Numbered from the stretch's first letter, positions 1 to 10,613 are shown. The stretch is 46,672 nucleotides of DNA from Candidatus Ancillula hodotermitis (GCA_031262545.1 JAISHP010000154.1:1-46672), one strand, 5' to 3'. Notes: generated from the sequence alone by a model not told the origin. Numbers and translations are program-made.

Positions 1-692
1 CAATTACTTGTAACATCGTTGCCAAAACTATCATGCAAAACAATATTTCTATCTTCTGATTTTACAAAAGAAAGTGTAATTTTTTGACCCTTTTTACCAT
101 TAAAAGCAACCCGATCAACATATGTATCAAGACTTGTTCCTGCCAAGTTTCCATCTTTATCTGTCAAAGTTGTAGTTTTATCCGCAAATGTTCCACTGAC
201 TATTTGATTTAACTCAACAACTTTAGCTGTTTCTTTAGTTTCAAAAGCATAAACATCAAAATAAATCTGAGAATCTGAACCAACTTCTAAAGTATATGTC
301 CCCGTTCTTGTTACTTCGTACTGAATAGTTTTAGAATTATCATTGTATGTAGGACCATACAGCTCATTACCTAGACTATCGAATAAACCCATATCAAATG
401 TATTGGTGGCATTTGTCACTTGGAAAGAAGCAATATATCCTGCATGAAATGTAACAGTCTTACTCCAACAATTATTTTGGTCGTCATAATTGATTGTGCA
501 ACTTGGATAACTATCAGATAAAGCTATTCCAGTTTGATTAGCAACAACCTTTATTCCATTGAGTGCTGAATTTGCCTTCTGAGAAAGAGAAATGTTTATT
601 GTCACAATCCCGGAAATAATCAAAACGAAACTAACAAGCAAAATAATAAACTTCTTCTTATTTTCATTCATAATACAAACAACACTACCCAT
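1..692 (-). CDS. Secreted/membrane-anchored protein with PPC-like beta domain (3' end outside window)
   Basis: Reading frame open from ATG at 692 to the window edge, absent from the ORF track because it is truncated: MGSVVCIMNENKKKFIILLVSFVLIISGIVTINISLSQKANSALNG...; N-terminal TM/signal, then FDMGLFDSLGNELYGPTYNDNSKTIQYEVTRTGTYTLEVG, resembling pre-peptidase C-terminal domains. Confidence 0.75.
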   Translation of the reverse strand, partial: MGSVVCIMNENKKKFIILLVSFVLIISGIVTINISLSQKANSALNGIKVVANQTGIALSDSYPSCTINYDDQNNCWSKTVTFHAGYIASFQVTNATNTFDMGLFDSLGNELYGPTYNDNSKTIQYEVTRTGTYTLEVGSDSQIYFDVYAFETKETAKVVELNQIVSGTFADKTTTLTDKDGNLAGTSLDTYVDRVAFNGKKGQKITLSFVKSEDRNIVLHDSFGNDVTSN

Positions 693-775
693 ATTTTCCA
701 CTCCTTTTACAATATTTATGTATATTATACTACTCAACGTTTTTCATATAAACAAAATACAAAGATTTGCCAAGC

Positions 776-3700
776 TTATTCTTCAGCCGGTTTAGCATAA
801 GCTAACTGAATTTTTTGGACTCCTTCACGAGTTACAATCTTTGCACGACCTGGAATTAATGGTTCTGGCTTAACTTTATCTATTAAAGCACCTTCATCTG
901 GCGACCCAGATAGCAAAATACCCAGCTGTCCTAAATCATGCATCTTACTTATTACAGGATCGCTTGAAGCTCGCGAAGCTCCGCCAGTTCTTCTAGTTAA
1001 GATTATATGCATACCAACATCAGAGGCTCTAGCAATATATGGAACAAGTGGTTTTAAGGGTGAATCATAACCCGTTGCAAGTAAATCATAATCATCAACT
1101 AAGATAAATAATTCAAATTTACCTTTCATCCAAGTCCGCTCTTTCAAATCTTTTCTCTTTGTTACACTAATTGCGCGTTTTTTACGAACATCAAAAATAG
1201 TATTTGCAATATCATCAAAAGTAAGAGGTTGTCCTCCAAAATTCATATCCTCAACTGAATTAAAATAACCTAAATTATACTCATCTGGAATTTCACCAAG
1301 TAAACTCCTTTGTGGATCTATTGTTAATATTTTAGCTTCTTCAGAAGTGTAATTTCTTTTGATTTCATTAATTATCAGTCTCAAGAATGAAGTCTTACCA
1401 AACCCATCATCACCATAGAGATAGGCACATGTTGTCTTCAGCGGATCAAATTCAAAATCAGACATTCTTGATTCTTCAATACCTAATTTAATTGATTTAA
1501 TTTGCTTGCTTAATTTTTTAGTTTTAGAATCATTTTTCTTAATTTCTTCATTTCCAAACCCAAAATCATTGATTATATTTTCTTTTTTACTTACCTCGTT
1601 TCCAAACCCAAATTCGTTTGCTTTATTCTCTTTTGTCTCTTTTCGTGAAATAACATTCTTCTTAACAAATTTATCATATTCTAAAAGTTCAGGTAACATT
1701 TGTAATTTCTGACCTTTCTTACCAGGATATTTTTGATTAAGGAATTCTACAATGTCCTGTTTATCATTTTGCAATTTAGGAAAAGCAAACATCATATGTT
1801 TCCCAACCGGACGTCCATTTTCATCTTTAGAAATCACTTTACCAAAATTAGTATCCGTGAGTCCACGCCCCGCAATAGTTGGAACATTACGTGCTTCTTT
1901 ACGATCAACTTCTGAATCACTTGGCTCACCCAAACGCAATTCCAGTCTAGAACCTAGATAATCTTTAACATTTGCTCGAATATCCATCCAACGCCCTGCC
2001 GTAATTACAATATGAATTCCAAAAGTTAGACCGTTGCTTGCTAATTCTGCAATTTTATCTTGAAAATCCTCGTAATCAGTTTTAAAATTTGCCCAACCAT
2101 CAATAATTAAGAAAAGATCAGAAAAATCTTTCTTACCTGTTTCTATATTTTGCTGTTCACGCTCTTCTAAAATTTGCATTAATTCTGCAATAGTCCGCTC
2201 TACTTTTTCTTTTTCTGTCTTAGTTGCGACTGTAGCCATATGCTCTAATGCTTTTAAACCGACAGCATCTCCACCACCGAAATCTAAATAATAAAAAGAG
2301 ACCTGTTCTGGAGAATAATTATACGCCAAAGAGGTAATTAACGTTCGGCAAGCAACCGACTTTCCAGACATAGGTCCTCCAACAATTGCTATATTACCAT
2401 TTTGACCTTTTAGATCAAATAATAAAGGATCTCTTCGTTGTTCTCTAGGCATATCAACAAGACCTAAAATTACCTCTAGTTTTTTACTATTTTTTGTAAT
2501 TTTTGCCAGACGATCTCCATAAGCACTGTATAACTCATCAATTGCTGAAGGAATTTCAAGTGGATCTAACCACACCTTATGAGCTGGTATTGATTTCCCA
2601 GTCATTTGTTGAATCGCAATATCAAATAAATTACGCTTTTGTTTATCGCCTTTAACCGTTCCTGAAACATAAGTTGCTCTAAATTTTTCCCAATGCACCT
2701 GATCAGGGTGAATAATCCCCCATCCCGCCTCGCGAGGAAGAAAAGCTGAATCTTGCTTACCAATAATAGCTTGAGAATCTGACGGCGTCTCTGTTCTTAA
2801 ACCTATGCGATATGCTAAATTTGTTTCCAAACCTTTCAAGCGTGATTCTTCAAATCGCTGTGAAGCAATTAGAATATGAATATCTAGCGAACGTCCAACT
2901 TTACCTAAATATTGAAAAGTGTTTGCAAATTCTGGCTTAGCATCCAACAAAGCCGAAAACTCATCAGCGATAATAAATAGAGCTGGAAGAATTTCCCAAT
3001 CGTCGTGATGACCTTCACGCCTTTCCTTCTCATATTTTAAAACATCAGAAACTGAAGTCTCAACATGTTTTTGTGCTTCAGCTAAAACTTCTTGACGTCT
3101 TGAAACTTCACCTTCTAAAGCTTCTTGAAGGCGGTCTACCAAATTTGATGCACCTTCTAGATTAGTGATAATTGCCGAAACATGTGGAGCATTCTCTAAT
3201 CCGAAATATGTTGATCCTCCTTTAAAGTCAATCAAAACAAAATTTAATTGCTCTGATGAATGTTTCATCATCAAAGCTAAAATTATAGTCTTGATAACTT
3301 CTGATTTACCAGAACCAACTGTTCCAACCATGGCACCATTTGGTCCCATCCCACCTTGAGCAGCCTCTTTTATATCCAGATTAACAACATCTCCTTCTGG
3401 TGTCATACCAATTGGAACGTTTAATCTTTCTTCACCGAGTTTTAAACGCCAAAGTTCTTCGAAATTCAAATTATAAATACTATCAAGACCCATCAGTGCC
3501 AAAATATCATTCTTAGTCTTTGAAGAAACAGTCCCTTCAGATTCATCTCCCACAGTAGCTAAGCGATTAAGCAATTCAACAACCACACCAGAACCAACAA
3601 CAGAAAGTTGGTCTGGCTTGATTTTAACAGTTTTATATCCAACTCTTAAAACTTCCGCTTCGTTACTATTTAAAATATCAACCCTCACAATATGATTTGA

Positions 3701-4690
3701 ATTAAGCTCATCCCATTTTTCAGGAATTGAAATTATCTTTACTTCGCTGACTCCTAATTGTGAAAGGGCATTAGAAATTTTTTCTGTTCTCTCACCATCC
3801 GAAATGACAATTAACGCTGTATCAGAATCTCGCTCAGTATTTTGTAAAACTTCTTCTAAATCCGAAATATCAGTAATTATATTATTTTCACCATTTTTAT
3901 TTTTCAAATGTGGTAAATTAGTTAAATAATTCCAAGAAAGTGAAGATTCAGAATCAACAAGTAAGCAAATTTTTAAATTATCCGGCGAAGCAAATGTAGC
4001 AAGTTCTGTCAAAACTGAACGAACTAGACCTCTACAGAGCTCAGCGTTATCTCCAATAACCTCTAAAATAGGCGACGTTTCTAAAGTAATTGGGTAAGGA
4101 ATATTATCAACAGTAGAATGTGTTAAAAGAAACTTATGAGCCATTGAAGCTGGAACTGGGTCAAGTTTACTTACATCAGCTATTTCAGGAGGCTCAATTT
4201 TAAACTGTAATTTTTGACTAGCTGTCCCTAGTCTTAAACCCAAAAACATATCAGATTCTGTTGTGCGCTCCCAAACCCTACTACCTTCTTTAGCTATTAC
4301 AGATAGAGAACTTGGTTCTGGATTATTCCACAAAGCAAACCTACGCTGGCGGTAAGCAACATCTCGAACAGTCTCTCTAAGTTTAGATAAGTAATTTAAG
4401 TAAGCTTTTCTGTTATCCAACATTTTGGCTTTTTTTTGAGATCTCTGCCTCCAACCATTAACACCAACAAAACCTAAGGAAGTTAACAAAAACATTCCAC
4501 TAGTAATATAACCAGTAATCCCAGTATTTGTCAAACTCGTCATAACTATTGACCCAACAGATCCAAGCATAGGCAATAAAGAAGTCAATAAAGTTGAAAT
4601 CCCATCTCCTGGTTCTAACTCTGGAGGTGTCTGCATTTGCACCGATACAGGTTTAACCGGCTCCGGCATAGTCAAATTTTCTTGTTTCAT
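776..4690 (-). CDS. eccC: T7SS FtsK/SpoIIIE-family ATPase EccC (three ATPase domains in one chain)
   Basis: Two N-terminal TM segments; three Walker A motifs (GTVGSGKSE, GGPMSGKSV, GDDGFGKTS) and Walker B-like strands (LFIIADEF, LFLIIDGW, LFILVDDYD); EccCa/YukB-like N-terminus. Confidence 0.95.
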   Translation of the reverse strand: MKQENLTMPEPVKPVSVQMQTPPELEPGDGISTLLTSLLPMLGSVGSIVMTSLTNTGITGYITSGMFLLTSLGFVGVNGWRQRSQKKAKMLDNRKAYLNYLSKLRETVRDVAYRQRRFALWNNPEPSSLSVIAKEGSRVWERTTESDMFLGLRLGTASQKLQFKIEPPEIADVSKLDPVPASMAHKFLLTHSTVDNIPYPITLETSPILEVIGDNAELCRGLVRSVLTELATFASPDNLKICLLVDSESSLSWNYLTNLPHLKNKNGENNIITDISDLEEVLQNTERDSDTALIVISDGERTEKISNALSQLGVSEVKIISIPEKWDELNSNHIVRVDILNSNEAEVLRVGYKTVKIKPDQLSVVGSGVVVELLNRLATVGDESEGTVSSKTKNDILALMGLDSIYNLNFEELWRLKLGEERLNVPIGMTPEGDVVNLDIKEAAQGGMGPNGAMVGTVGSGKSEVIKTIILALMMKHSSEQLNFVLIDFKGGSTYFGLENAPHVSAIITNLEGASNLVDRLQEALEGEVSRRQEVLAEAQKHVETSVSDVLKYEKERREGHHDDWEILPALFIIADEFSALLDAKPEFANTFQYLGKVGRSLDIHILIASQRFEESRLKGLETNLAYRIGLRTETPSDSQAIIGKQDSAFLPREAGWGIIHPDQVHWEKFRATYVSGTVKGDKQKRNLFDIAIQQMTGKSIPAHKVWLDPLEIPSAIDELYSAYGDRLAKITKNSKKLEVILGLVDMPREQRRDPLLFDLKGQNGNIAIVGGPMSGKSVACRTLITSLAYNYSPEQVSFYYLDFGGGDAVGLKALEHMATVATKTEKEKVERTIAELMQILEEREQQNIETGKKDFSDLFLIIDGWANFKTDYEDFQDKIAELASNGLTFGIHIVITAGRWMDIRANVKDYLGSRLELRLGEPSDSEVDRKEARNVPTIAGRGLTDTNFGKVISKDENGRPVGKHMMFAFPKLQNDKQDIVEFLNQKYPGKKGQKLQMLPELLEYDKFVKKNVISRKETKENKANEFGFGNEVSKKENIINDFGFGNEEIKKNDSKTKKLSKQIKSIKLGIEESRMSDFEFDPLKTTCAYLYGDDGFGKTSFLRLIINEIKRNYTSEEAKILTIDPQRSLLGEIPDEYNLGYFNSVEDMNFGGQPLTFDDIANTIFDVRKKRAISVTKRKDLKERTWMKGKFELFILVDDYDLLATGYDSPLKPLVPYIARASDVGMHIILTRRTGGASRASSDPVISKMHDLGQLGILLSGSPDEGALIDKVKPEPLIPGRAKIVTREGVQKIQLAYAKPAEE

Positions 4691-5500
4691 TTAAATCACC
4701 AAATCCCTAAAAATATCAATCAATCCTGCTGTAAAAAATCCATAAGGAATCACAGCAATAATTAAAATAAATTCTAAAATATCACCAAACCTTGATAATC
4801 CAATTGAATAGCTATCATTTTTTACAATTAACGACGTTATTAAATATATAAGTGCTAATACAATTATAGCTACAACTACTATAAATTTTTCAGGCCTAGG
4901 ACATTGAGCGTAAAAAAAGAATTCTAAAATTAATAATATAGACATCAATTGAATCATGTTTTTCTGAGCCTGCCCAGCAACCGTTCGTGACATCAACATA
5001 AAAACGGCTGAGAGAATAATCGGGAAAAGGGAAAATAAAGAATGTGCACTATAAATCGTCAATATTGCCATTGTCGAAAGCAAGCAAGTAATTGAAAGAG
5101 TATAAATTGCAGCTTTGTAGGCGAATGAAGACCGATTATATAATAAAATGGCACGATCCTTATCCAAGATCTGAGTTTTTTCACTAATAACAGTTGGACG
5201 AACAACTTCTAAAGGAGGCGGAGAGATAGAATAATCTAAGAGCAAGCTCTCATTTACTTGAATCGAAAAATACGGCAAAGTTCTTATTATCATCGGACTT
5301 AGTCCGGATATAACAACAACAGCAATCAAGGATGGTAGTCCAAAAATAATACATAAGTAAAGTGTAGTTACAACTGAAAGAGTATAAGCTAGCAGAAATT
5401 TGAAACCTTTTCTAAATTTAGGTTTTGCAGAAAATGTCAAAAAACCCAAGACCAAACAAATTACCAACAAGACAAAAAATGAAAAATAAATGTTAATCAT
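4691..5500 (-). CDS. EccD-like polytopic membrane protein, matching only the C-terminal half of EccD
   Basis: 269 aa, multi-TM; C-terminus IGLSRFGDILEFILIIAVIPYGFFTAGLIDIFRDL parallels the EccD C-terminus (RSQLLGILELILGVAIIPLGVLASGLLGSL) encoded at 7782-9116; lies between eccB-mycP and eccC. Confidence 0.7.
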   Translation of the reverse strand: MINIYFSFFVLLVICLVLGFLTFSAKPKFRKGFKFLLAYTLSVVTTLYLCIIFGLPSLIAVVVISGLSPMIIRTLPYFSIQVNESLLLDYSISPPPLEVVRPTVISEKTQILDKDRAILLYNRSSFAYKAAIYTLSITCLLSTMAILTIYSAHSLFSLFPIILSAVFMLMSRTVAGQAQKNMIQLMSILLILEFFFYAQCPRPEKFIVVVAIIVLALIYLITSLIVKNDSYSIGLSRFGDILEFILIIAVIPYGFFTAGLIDIFRDLVI

Positions 5501-7775
5501 TATTGTTATCCTCTTTTATTTCCTTAATTGACTGTTTTTTAGCCTTCCAAATCAATCCCAAAATCAACAAAATAAACATCGTTACAGGAAAACTTATTAC
5601 AGCAACTTGATGGATAACATCAGTTTTAACTTGCACTTTTGAACTGTCAAAAGCCAATCCTGCAATAGACTCAACTTTGGCATTTTGATATTTCGCTAAA
5701 ACAGGTCCCCGATTCCCTGAACCTTGAATAATTGACATTGATTCAAGTGGATTCAATACACCCCAACCAACTTGATTATCTCTTTGATCTTCATTACTCC
5801 GACTTGACGCAGCTTCTAATCTCCAAATTATTTCACTATTAGATAAACTGGGGGTTTCAGATTTTAACAGTGCTGCTGTTGCGCTCACAAAAGCCGTAGC
5901 AAAACTAGAACTAGCCGCATCCTTTGAATACGAACAGTCAATCCCTCTTTTCATAGGCGCTGCAATTGCCTGACCTGGAGCTGCAATATCAACAGCGGAA
6001 TTATGAATTGAATCATTAGTAGGTTCCAGCTCGTTATTAACTGCAGCAACTCCAAGAACACCAGAATAAGCCGCTGGGTAGCGCAAACTATCTGTTTGGT
6101 CTTGACTAGTTGTCCTATTGCCTGAACTAGCCACAATTAAAACACCTTTACTACTTGCATATTCAACAGCGTCTTTGAGATCATCAGAATTAACATTTGT
6201 AGACATAGAAAGATTTATAATATTCACTCCGGCATTGACAGCATAACGAATTCCAGCAGCTATTTTTTCTGGAGTTGGACCACCATTATTTGCCCCATTT
6301 GCAGAACTGGATACAAAAACGCGAACTGGTAAAATTGTTGAATCTTTCGCTAAACCAATCAAAGCCGAACCATCAACCTCTCTACCCGCAATCAGACCAG
6401 CAACAACGGTTCCATGACCTTCCTCATCTGTAGTTCCATCTTTATTACCATCATCAGAAACTAAATCTACACCACCACTTTCAATTGCAGAAGATAAATG
6501 AGGATTAGTTTTATCAACTCCCGAATCAATAACTGCTATTCTAACACCTTTTCCAGTTGAGAATTTCTGCACACTAGTATACTTTAGTCGGTTCATATAA
6601 TCTGGGACATTTTTTATTTTATTATCAGCCTGACAACTTGTTTCTTGATTTTTTAAATTTATATTAGCATCACTTGAAGTTGAATCTGCCGCATTTGTAA
6701 CTGCAGAATTTGCCGGACTAGTCGCCGCACTTTCGCTTAATACCGGTCCATTTTTAAATAAAGAACTCCAGAATCTAGGAACGTTCAAAATATCACTCGT
6801 GCTATACCCCAATCGTTTTAACATTTCCCCATCATTTGAAAGAGCATCCAAGATCGCGTAACTAACTAGTTTATCATCCAAAAGAAAAACTTGACTATCA
6901 GCCTGAAAAACTGCAGCTTTACCCATTGGAAATAGAGGGTCAGGAACCAAATTATCCGAAGTTGTTAAAATTGTTCTAGGAGATCCTTCAACTTGATCTA
7001 CGGATCCACAAAAGACAGTTGATACTCCAATCTTTTTCTCGGAAATTCCATTTGATTTTAAAGTATTAATGACTTGGTCATCAAGTTTTCCACTCGTGTC
7101 AAAGAGATTTATCCAATCAGTAGTTACCTTAACAATATTTACCTTGGTAAAACCTAGTTTTGTTAAAACACTATCTAAATTTGCTTTAACAAAAACATAT
7201 CTTGACCCATCGCCTAAAATTAAATAATAAGTATTACTGTCTACTGTAAAAATTTGCCCCTGCTTAGATTCTAATTTTGAAGAATTTTTAGTCCCAATAG
7301 CTGTTATATTTTCAGAATTAACAATACATGAATTCCAATCACTCTTGACAAGATTTGAAGATGAAGGTATAGTTTCTGGTGCCCCTTGAATTCCTAATGT
7401 TTGACCATGTTGAAATCCCACCAATTTATCTTCATCTGTTGTTATTTTTTGAAATTCCGAGCTTGGAATAGCCAACTTTGCGGAAGAAAGATTAATCACT
7501 GGATATAAAACTGAATTTTTTGTGATATATCTTGCCCCATTATTGGTTATAATTAATTTATTATTATTCCAACCACTTGCCAATCCGGGTTTTACTAATC
7601 CATAAATCAACGACCCGGCAATCAGTAAAATCACAATTGCTACTCCAGCAATAAAGGAGCGCAAATAATTTTTTGGTTCTAACTCTCTTCCATTTGGACG
7701 ACCAGAAACGAAAGCTGTAACCAGGCGTTTCCGACTAAAATGCTGTGCATCTGAATAATCTTTTTTATTAGCCAT
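5493..7775 (-). CDS. EccB-MycP fusion: EccB-like N-terminal part plus subtilisin-like mycosin protease and C-terminal TM
   Basis: N-terminus SRKRLVTAFVSGRPNGRELEPKNYLRSFIAGVAIVILLIAGSLIYGLVKPG and GARYITKNSVLYPVINLSSAKLAI...LGIQGAPETIP are EccB hallmarks; C-terminal half has S8 motifs VRIAVIDSGVD, EEGHGTVVAGLIAG, SSSFATAFVSATAALLK; ends with a TM segment. Confidence 0.9.
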   Translation of the reverse strand: MANKKDYSDAQHFSRKRLVTAFVSGRPNGRELEPKNYLRSFIAGVAIVILLIAGSLIYGLVKPGLASGWNNNKLIITNNGARYITKNSVLYPVINLSSAKLAIPSSEFQKITTDEDKLVGFQHGQTLGIQGAPETIPSSSNLVKSDWNSCIVNSENITAIGTKNSSKLESKQGQIFTVDSNTYYLILGDGSRYVFVKANLDSVLTKLGFTKVNIVKVTTDWINLFDTSGKLDDQVINTLKSNGISEKKIGVSTVFCGSVDQVEGSPRTILTTSDNLVPDPLFPMGKAAVFQADSQVFLLDDKLVSYAILDALSNDGEMLKRLGYSTSDILNVPRFWSSLFKNGPVLSESAATSPANSAVTNAADSTSSDANINLKNQETSCQADNKIKNVPDYMNRLKYTSVQKFSTGKGVRIAVIDSGVDKTNPHLSSAIESGGVDLVSDDGNKDGTTDEEGHGTVVAGLIAGREVDGSALIGLAKDSTILPVRVFVSSSANGANNGGPTPEKIAAGIRYAVNAGVNIINLSMSTNVNSDDLKDAVEYASSKGVLIVASSGNRTTSQDQTDSLRYPAAYSGVLGVAAVNNELEPTNDSIHNSAVDIAAPGQAIAAPMKRGIDCSYSKDAASSSFATAFVSATAALLKSETPSLSNSEIIWRLEAASSRSNEDQRDNQVGWGVLNPLESMSIIQGSGNRGPVLAKYQNAKVESIAGLAFDSSKVQVKTDVIHQVAVISFPVTMFILLILGLIWKAKKQSIKEIKEDNNND

Positions 7776-7781
7776 AATTCA

Positions 7782-9116
7782 CTACATCAAACTTCCCAAT
7801 AATCCGCTTGCTAAGACACCTAAAGGAATTATAGCAACCCCCAAAATCAATTCCAAAATTCCCAATAGTTGGGATCTAAAAGGAGAGTATTTTTGATTAT
7901 ATCCAAACAAAATAAAGAATAAACTCACAAAAGACGAAATCACAACAGCAACAGCCAGCCATATTTGCCAATCAGGATGGAAAGAATTCGCAAAATATAC
8001 TGCTAATAGAACAGATGCTATCGCCGAAAAAACTAAAATCGAACAATCTCTGTGAGAAATAAACCGACGGCTCAAAACAGCGATTAAAGTAAAAGCACAT
8101 AAAATTAACGCTAACCCAAAGGGTTCTTTACTTGAAGTCAATTGAGGAATAAACGTTAAAAGGCATAAACAAATTCCTAAGCTTAAAGCCGAAAGCAAAT
8201 GACTTCTTGAATAAAATTGCTTTGCAACAAAATTATTGTCAATTGGCTCTGGATCATCGAATAATCTCTGATCATCAACAGGCATCTGCATTTTAATTTT
8301 ACTTGTTGAAAGAACGATTCTATCCAGAAAAACTACAAAAATCAATAAGATAACCACCAAAAAAGAGATTACAATTTTTCGAGAATCAGTAAACAAATCT
8401 GTCAGAGAGATTATCAACCAAATTACGGTAAATAATATAGGTGTAGCAATATATTCTTTTTTACCCCTTACCAAAATCAAAGGAACAACTGTCAAAATCC
8501 CAAATAGCATTCCAAAATCAGAATATTCTCCACCATCTAAACTTGACATCAAATGATGCCCGGCAATTACCCAAAAAATTCCTGAAGTCAGAATCCAAAC
8601 TAGTGGTACTAACTTAAATTGTTTTTGCTTTTCGCCAATAATGGACAAAATCGGCAATAAGATTGCGAGTGCCGCAGAACAAGCCCCGATTTCAACGTTA
8701 GGATACGAAAGCGAAAACATCGCAGCTGCAACAAGTAATAGCAAAGACCCCATAATCAATGTTGAACGTTCCGTTGATTTAGCAGTCCAAGGCTGAATTG
8801 TGTTATTAGCCAAATCTCCAACTAATTCGACTACATCATCATAACGCTTATTTTTTGCGCTAACTGTTTTTGAAGCTAAAGCGTTTGGAACGATTTCTAT
8901 AACCGACAAGTTTTGAATTGTAGTATTCTCTGAAATTTGTTTACCACTCAAATCCTGGAAACTATAGCCTTCAAAAGAAACTGTTTTATCTTGCAAACCT
9001 AATTGTGAAACGATATCAGGCAAAATTTGCTCCAAGCTTATTCCTGCAGAAACAGATTGTTGAGAGATTTCTACAAACTTAACTTCTCCTCCAAAAACAA
9101 TTCTTAATTTAAACAT
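7782..9116 (-). CDS. eccD: T7SS integral membrane protein EccD (ubiquitin-like N-terminus plus multi-TM)
   Basis: About 90-aa YukD-like N-terminal domain (MFKLRIVFGGEVKFVEISQQSVSAGISLEQILPDIV...) followed by roughly 10-11 predicted TM segments and the EccD-type C-terminus. Confidence 0.85.
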   Translation of the reverse strand: MFKLRIVFGGEVKFVEISQQSVSAGISLEQILPDIVSQLGLQDKTVSFEGYSFQDLSGKQISENTTIQNLSVIEIVPNALASKTVSAKNKRYDDVVELVGDLANNTIQPWTAKSTERSTLIMGSLLLLVAAAMFSLSYPNVEIGACSAALAILLPILSIIGEKQKQFKLVPLVWILTSGIFWVIAGHHLMSSLDGGEYSDFGMLFGILTVVPLILVRGKKEYIATPILFTVIWLIISLTDLFTDSRKIVISFLVVILLIFVVFLDRIVLSTSKIKMQMPVDDQRLFDDPEPIDNNFVAKQFYSRSHLLSALSLGICLCLLTFIPQLTSSKEPFGLALILCAFTLIAVLSRRFISHRDCSILVFSAIASVLLAVYFANSFHPDWQIWLAVAVVISSFVSLFFILFGYNQKYSPFRSQLLGILELILGVAIIPLGVLASGLLGSLM

Positions 9117-9175
9117 TCAAAAACCCCACAACTTCTCAATCCTGTAAACTTTCTTAACAATATTATAAATCAAAC

Positions 9176-10609
9176 CTATATTCCTAAAGCTGAATGTGTT
9201 CTATATGTCAAATATCGATAATTTTCAGCATCTTGTTTCTGTATCTCTTCAAACCACTCATACATAGCATCCGCATAATTAGAATCATCCAAATCAATAC
9301 TGAATAGATATTTTACAGGAACCTTTTCTTCTCCTCCTGTCAAAATAGAACACTCCATTTTTAGTTCAACAAAATTAATCCTTTTAACTTCTCCATCAAT
9401 AAATAGCGCATACCATAGTGCAGTAGTATCACCTTTCTCACTAATTACAAATCCTAAATCTTGAATTTTCTGCAAAACCGCTTTTATTTTAGCACCTTTT
9501 TCTGTATAAATAGCCATGTATGGATTTCTATATTTAATACTTTCATTAATTACTTCATGCATATCATTTTGCTCATCTTCAGACATTTCTTCCTCAACAG
9601 CCTTGCCATTAACTATATTCCCCCGTGAACGAACAACAATTTCACGCCTATAGTAATCTTTAATTTGCCTAAAATTAATATTCTCAGATAAGGCTATTCC
9701 CGCAAATATCCCAACACCAATTAATGCAAAAAGTATTGAAAGCAATAACAAAACGCAGCATGCTGTCACTACCCAATTAGTCAAATTAATTAATGTTGAA
9801 ATATTATTTAACGACATTCTTGGAATCACAAATAGAAAACTAACCAAACTTCCAAGGAAGACTAAAATAACACAAACTACCGCTGCAAAACAAAATCCTG
9901 TTGCTATTTGCCACACACTTTGTTTAGAACTACTTGCCCCTTTTCCTCCAATTTGGAATTTGAAAAAATTATTTTGCACATTTTTTACTGCAAGACTCAT
10001 CTGGTTAATTAAAATAATTATTTGTGTTCTTTTAATCATATTTTGCAATTCAACGGACAAATAAATTTCTTCTTTTGACAAAGTTTTTGTTAATTTTTTT
10101 GACTTATTTTTTGACTTAGAATGATCAATATTTTTTGAAAAATCTGTAAACAAAACTTTAATGATTTCGGCTTGATTTCCAGTTATTTCTTTAAGTTTTG
10201 AAGGACTTAATTTTAATGCATAGGTTGAAAAATCACCTAAATCTGCATTAACTTCAGATTTTTTTATCTCAAGCAATTTAGTTTGATCTTTATCATTTTT
10301 AAATCTTAAATATGTTTCTCTCATTGAAATAACCTCTTTAGCTAAAGCATCAACTAAGATAGCTCCGAAGAAAATATCATGCCGAGTTCTTAAAAAAGCT
10401 AAAGATTGCATCTGATTGATTTTTTTATCTTTCAAATATTTCAAAGCTGACTCAATGCCATCAAATTGAACCTCTGCCTTTTTTACTTTTATAAAATTCA
10501 TAAAATTAAATCCAAACAATACTATTAAAACAGCAAGCACACCAATCCCAAAGATTAAAAAACCTAACCTAATAATATGATTTGAATCAATAGCAACAAA
10601 GGTAAACAT
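9176..10609 (-). CDS. Membrane protein of unknown family within T7SS locus
   Basis: 477 aa; N-terminal TM, helical domain, two central TM segments, C-terminal mixed alpha/beta soluble domain; in the operon directly upstream of eccD. Confidence 0.7.
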   Translation of the reverse strand: MFTFVAIDSNHIIRLGFLIFGIGVLAVLIVLFGFNFMNFIKVKKAEVQFDGIESALKYLKDKKINQMQSLAFLRTRHDIFFGAILVDALAKEVISMRETYLRFKNDKDQTKLLEIKKSEVNADLGDFSTYALKLSPSKLKEITGNQAEIIKVLFTDFSKNIDHSKSKNKSKKLTKTLSKEEIYLSVELQNMIKRTQIIILINQMSLAVKNVQNNFFKFQIGGKGASSSKQSVWQIATGFCFAAVVCVILVFLGSLVSFLFVIPRMSLNNISTLINLTNWVVTACCVLLLLSILFALIGVGIFAGIALSENINFRQIKDYYRREIVVRSRGNIVNGKAVEEEMSEDEQNDMHEVINESIKYRNPYMAIYTEKGAKIKAVLQKIQDLGFVISEKGDTTALWYALFIDGEVKRINFVELKMECSILTGGEEKVPVKYLFSIDLDDSNYADAMYEWFEEIQKQDAENYRYLTYRTHSALGI

Positions 10610-10613
10610 CAGA

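Noticed and set aside
592-795. 67-aa plus-strand ORF
   Set aside because: Antisense to the start of the truncated secreted gene and its upstream region; no family features.
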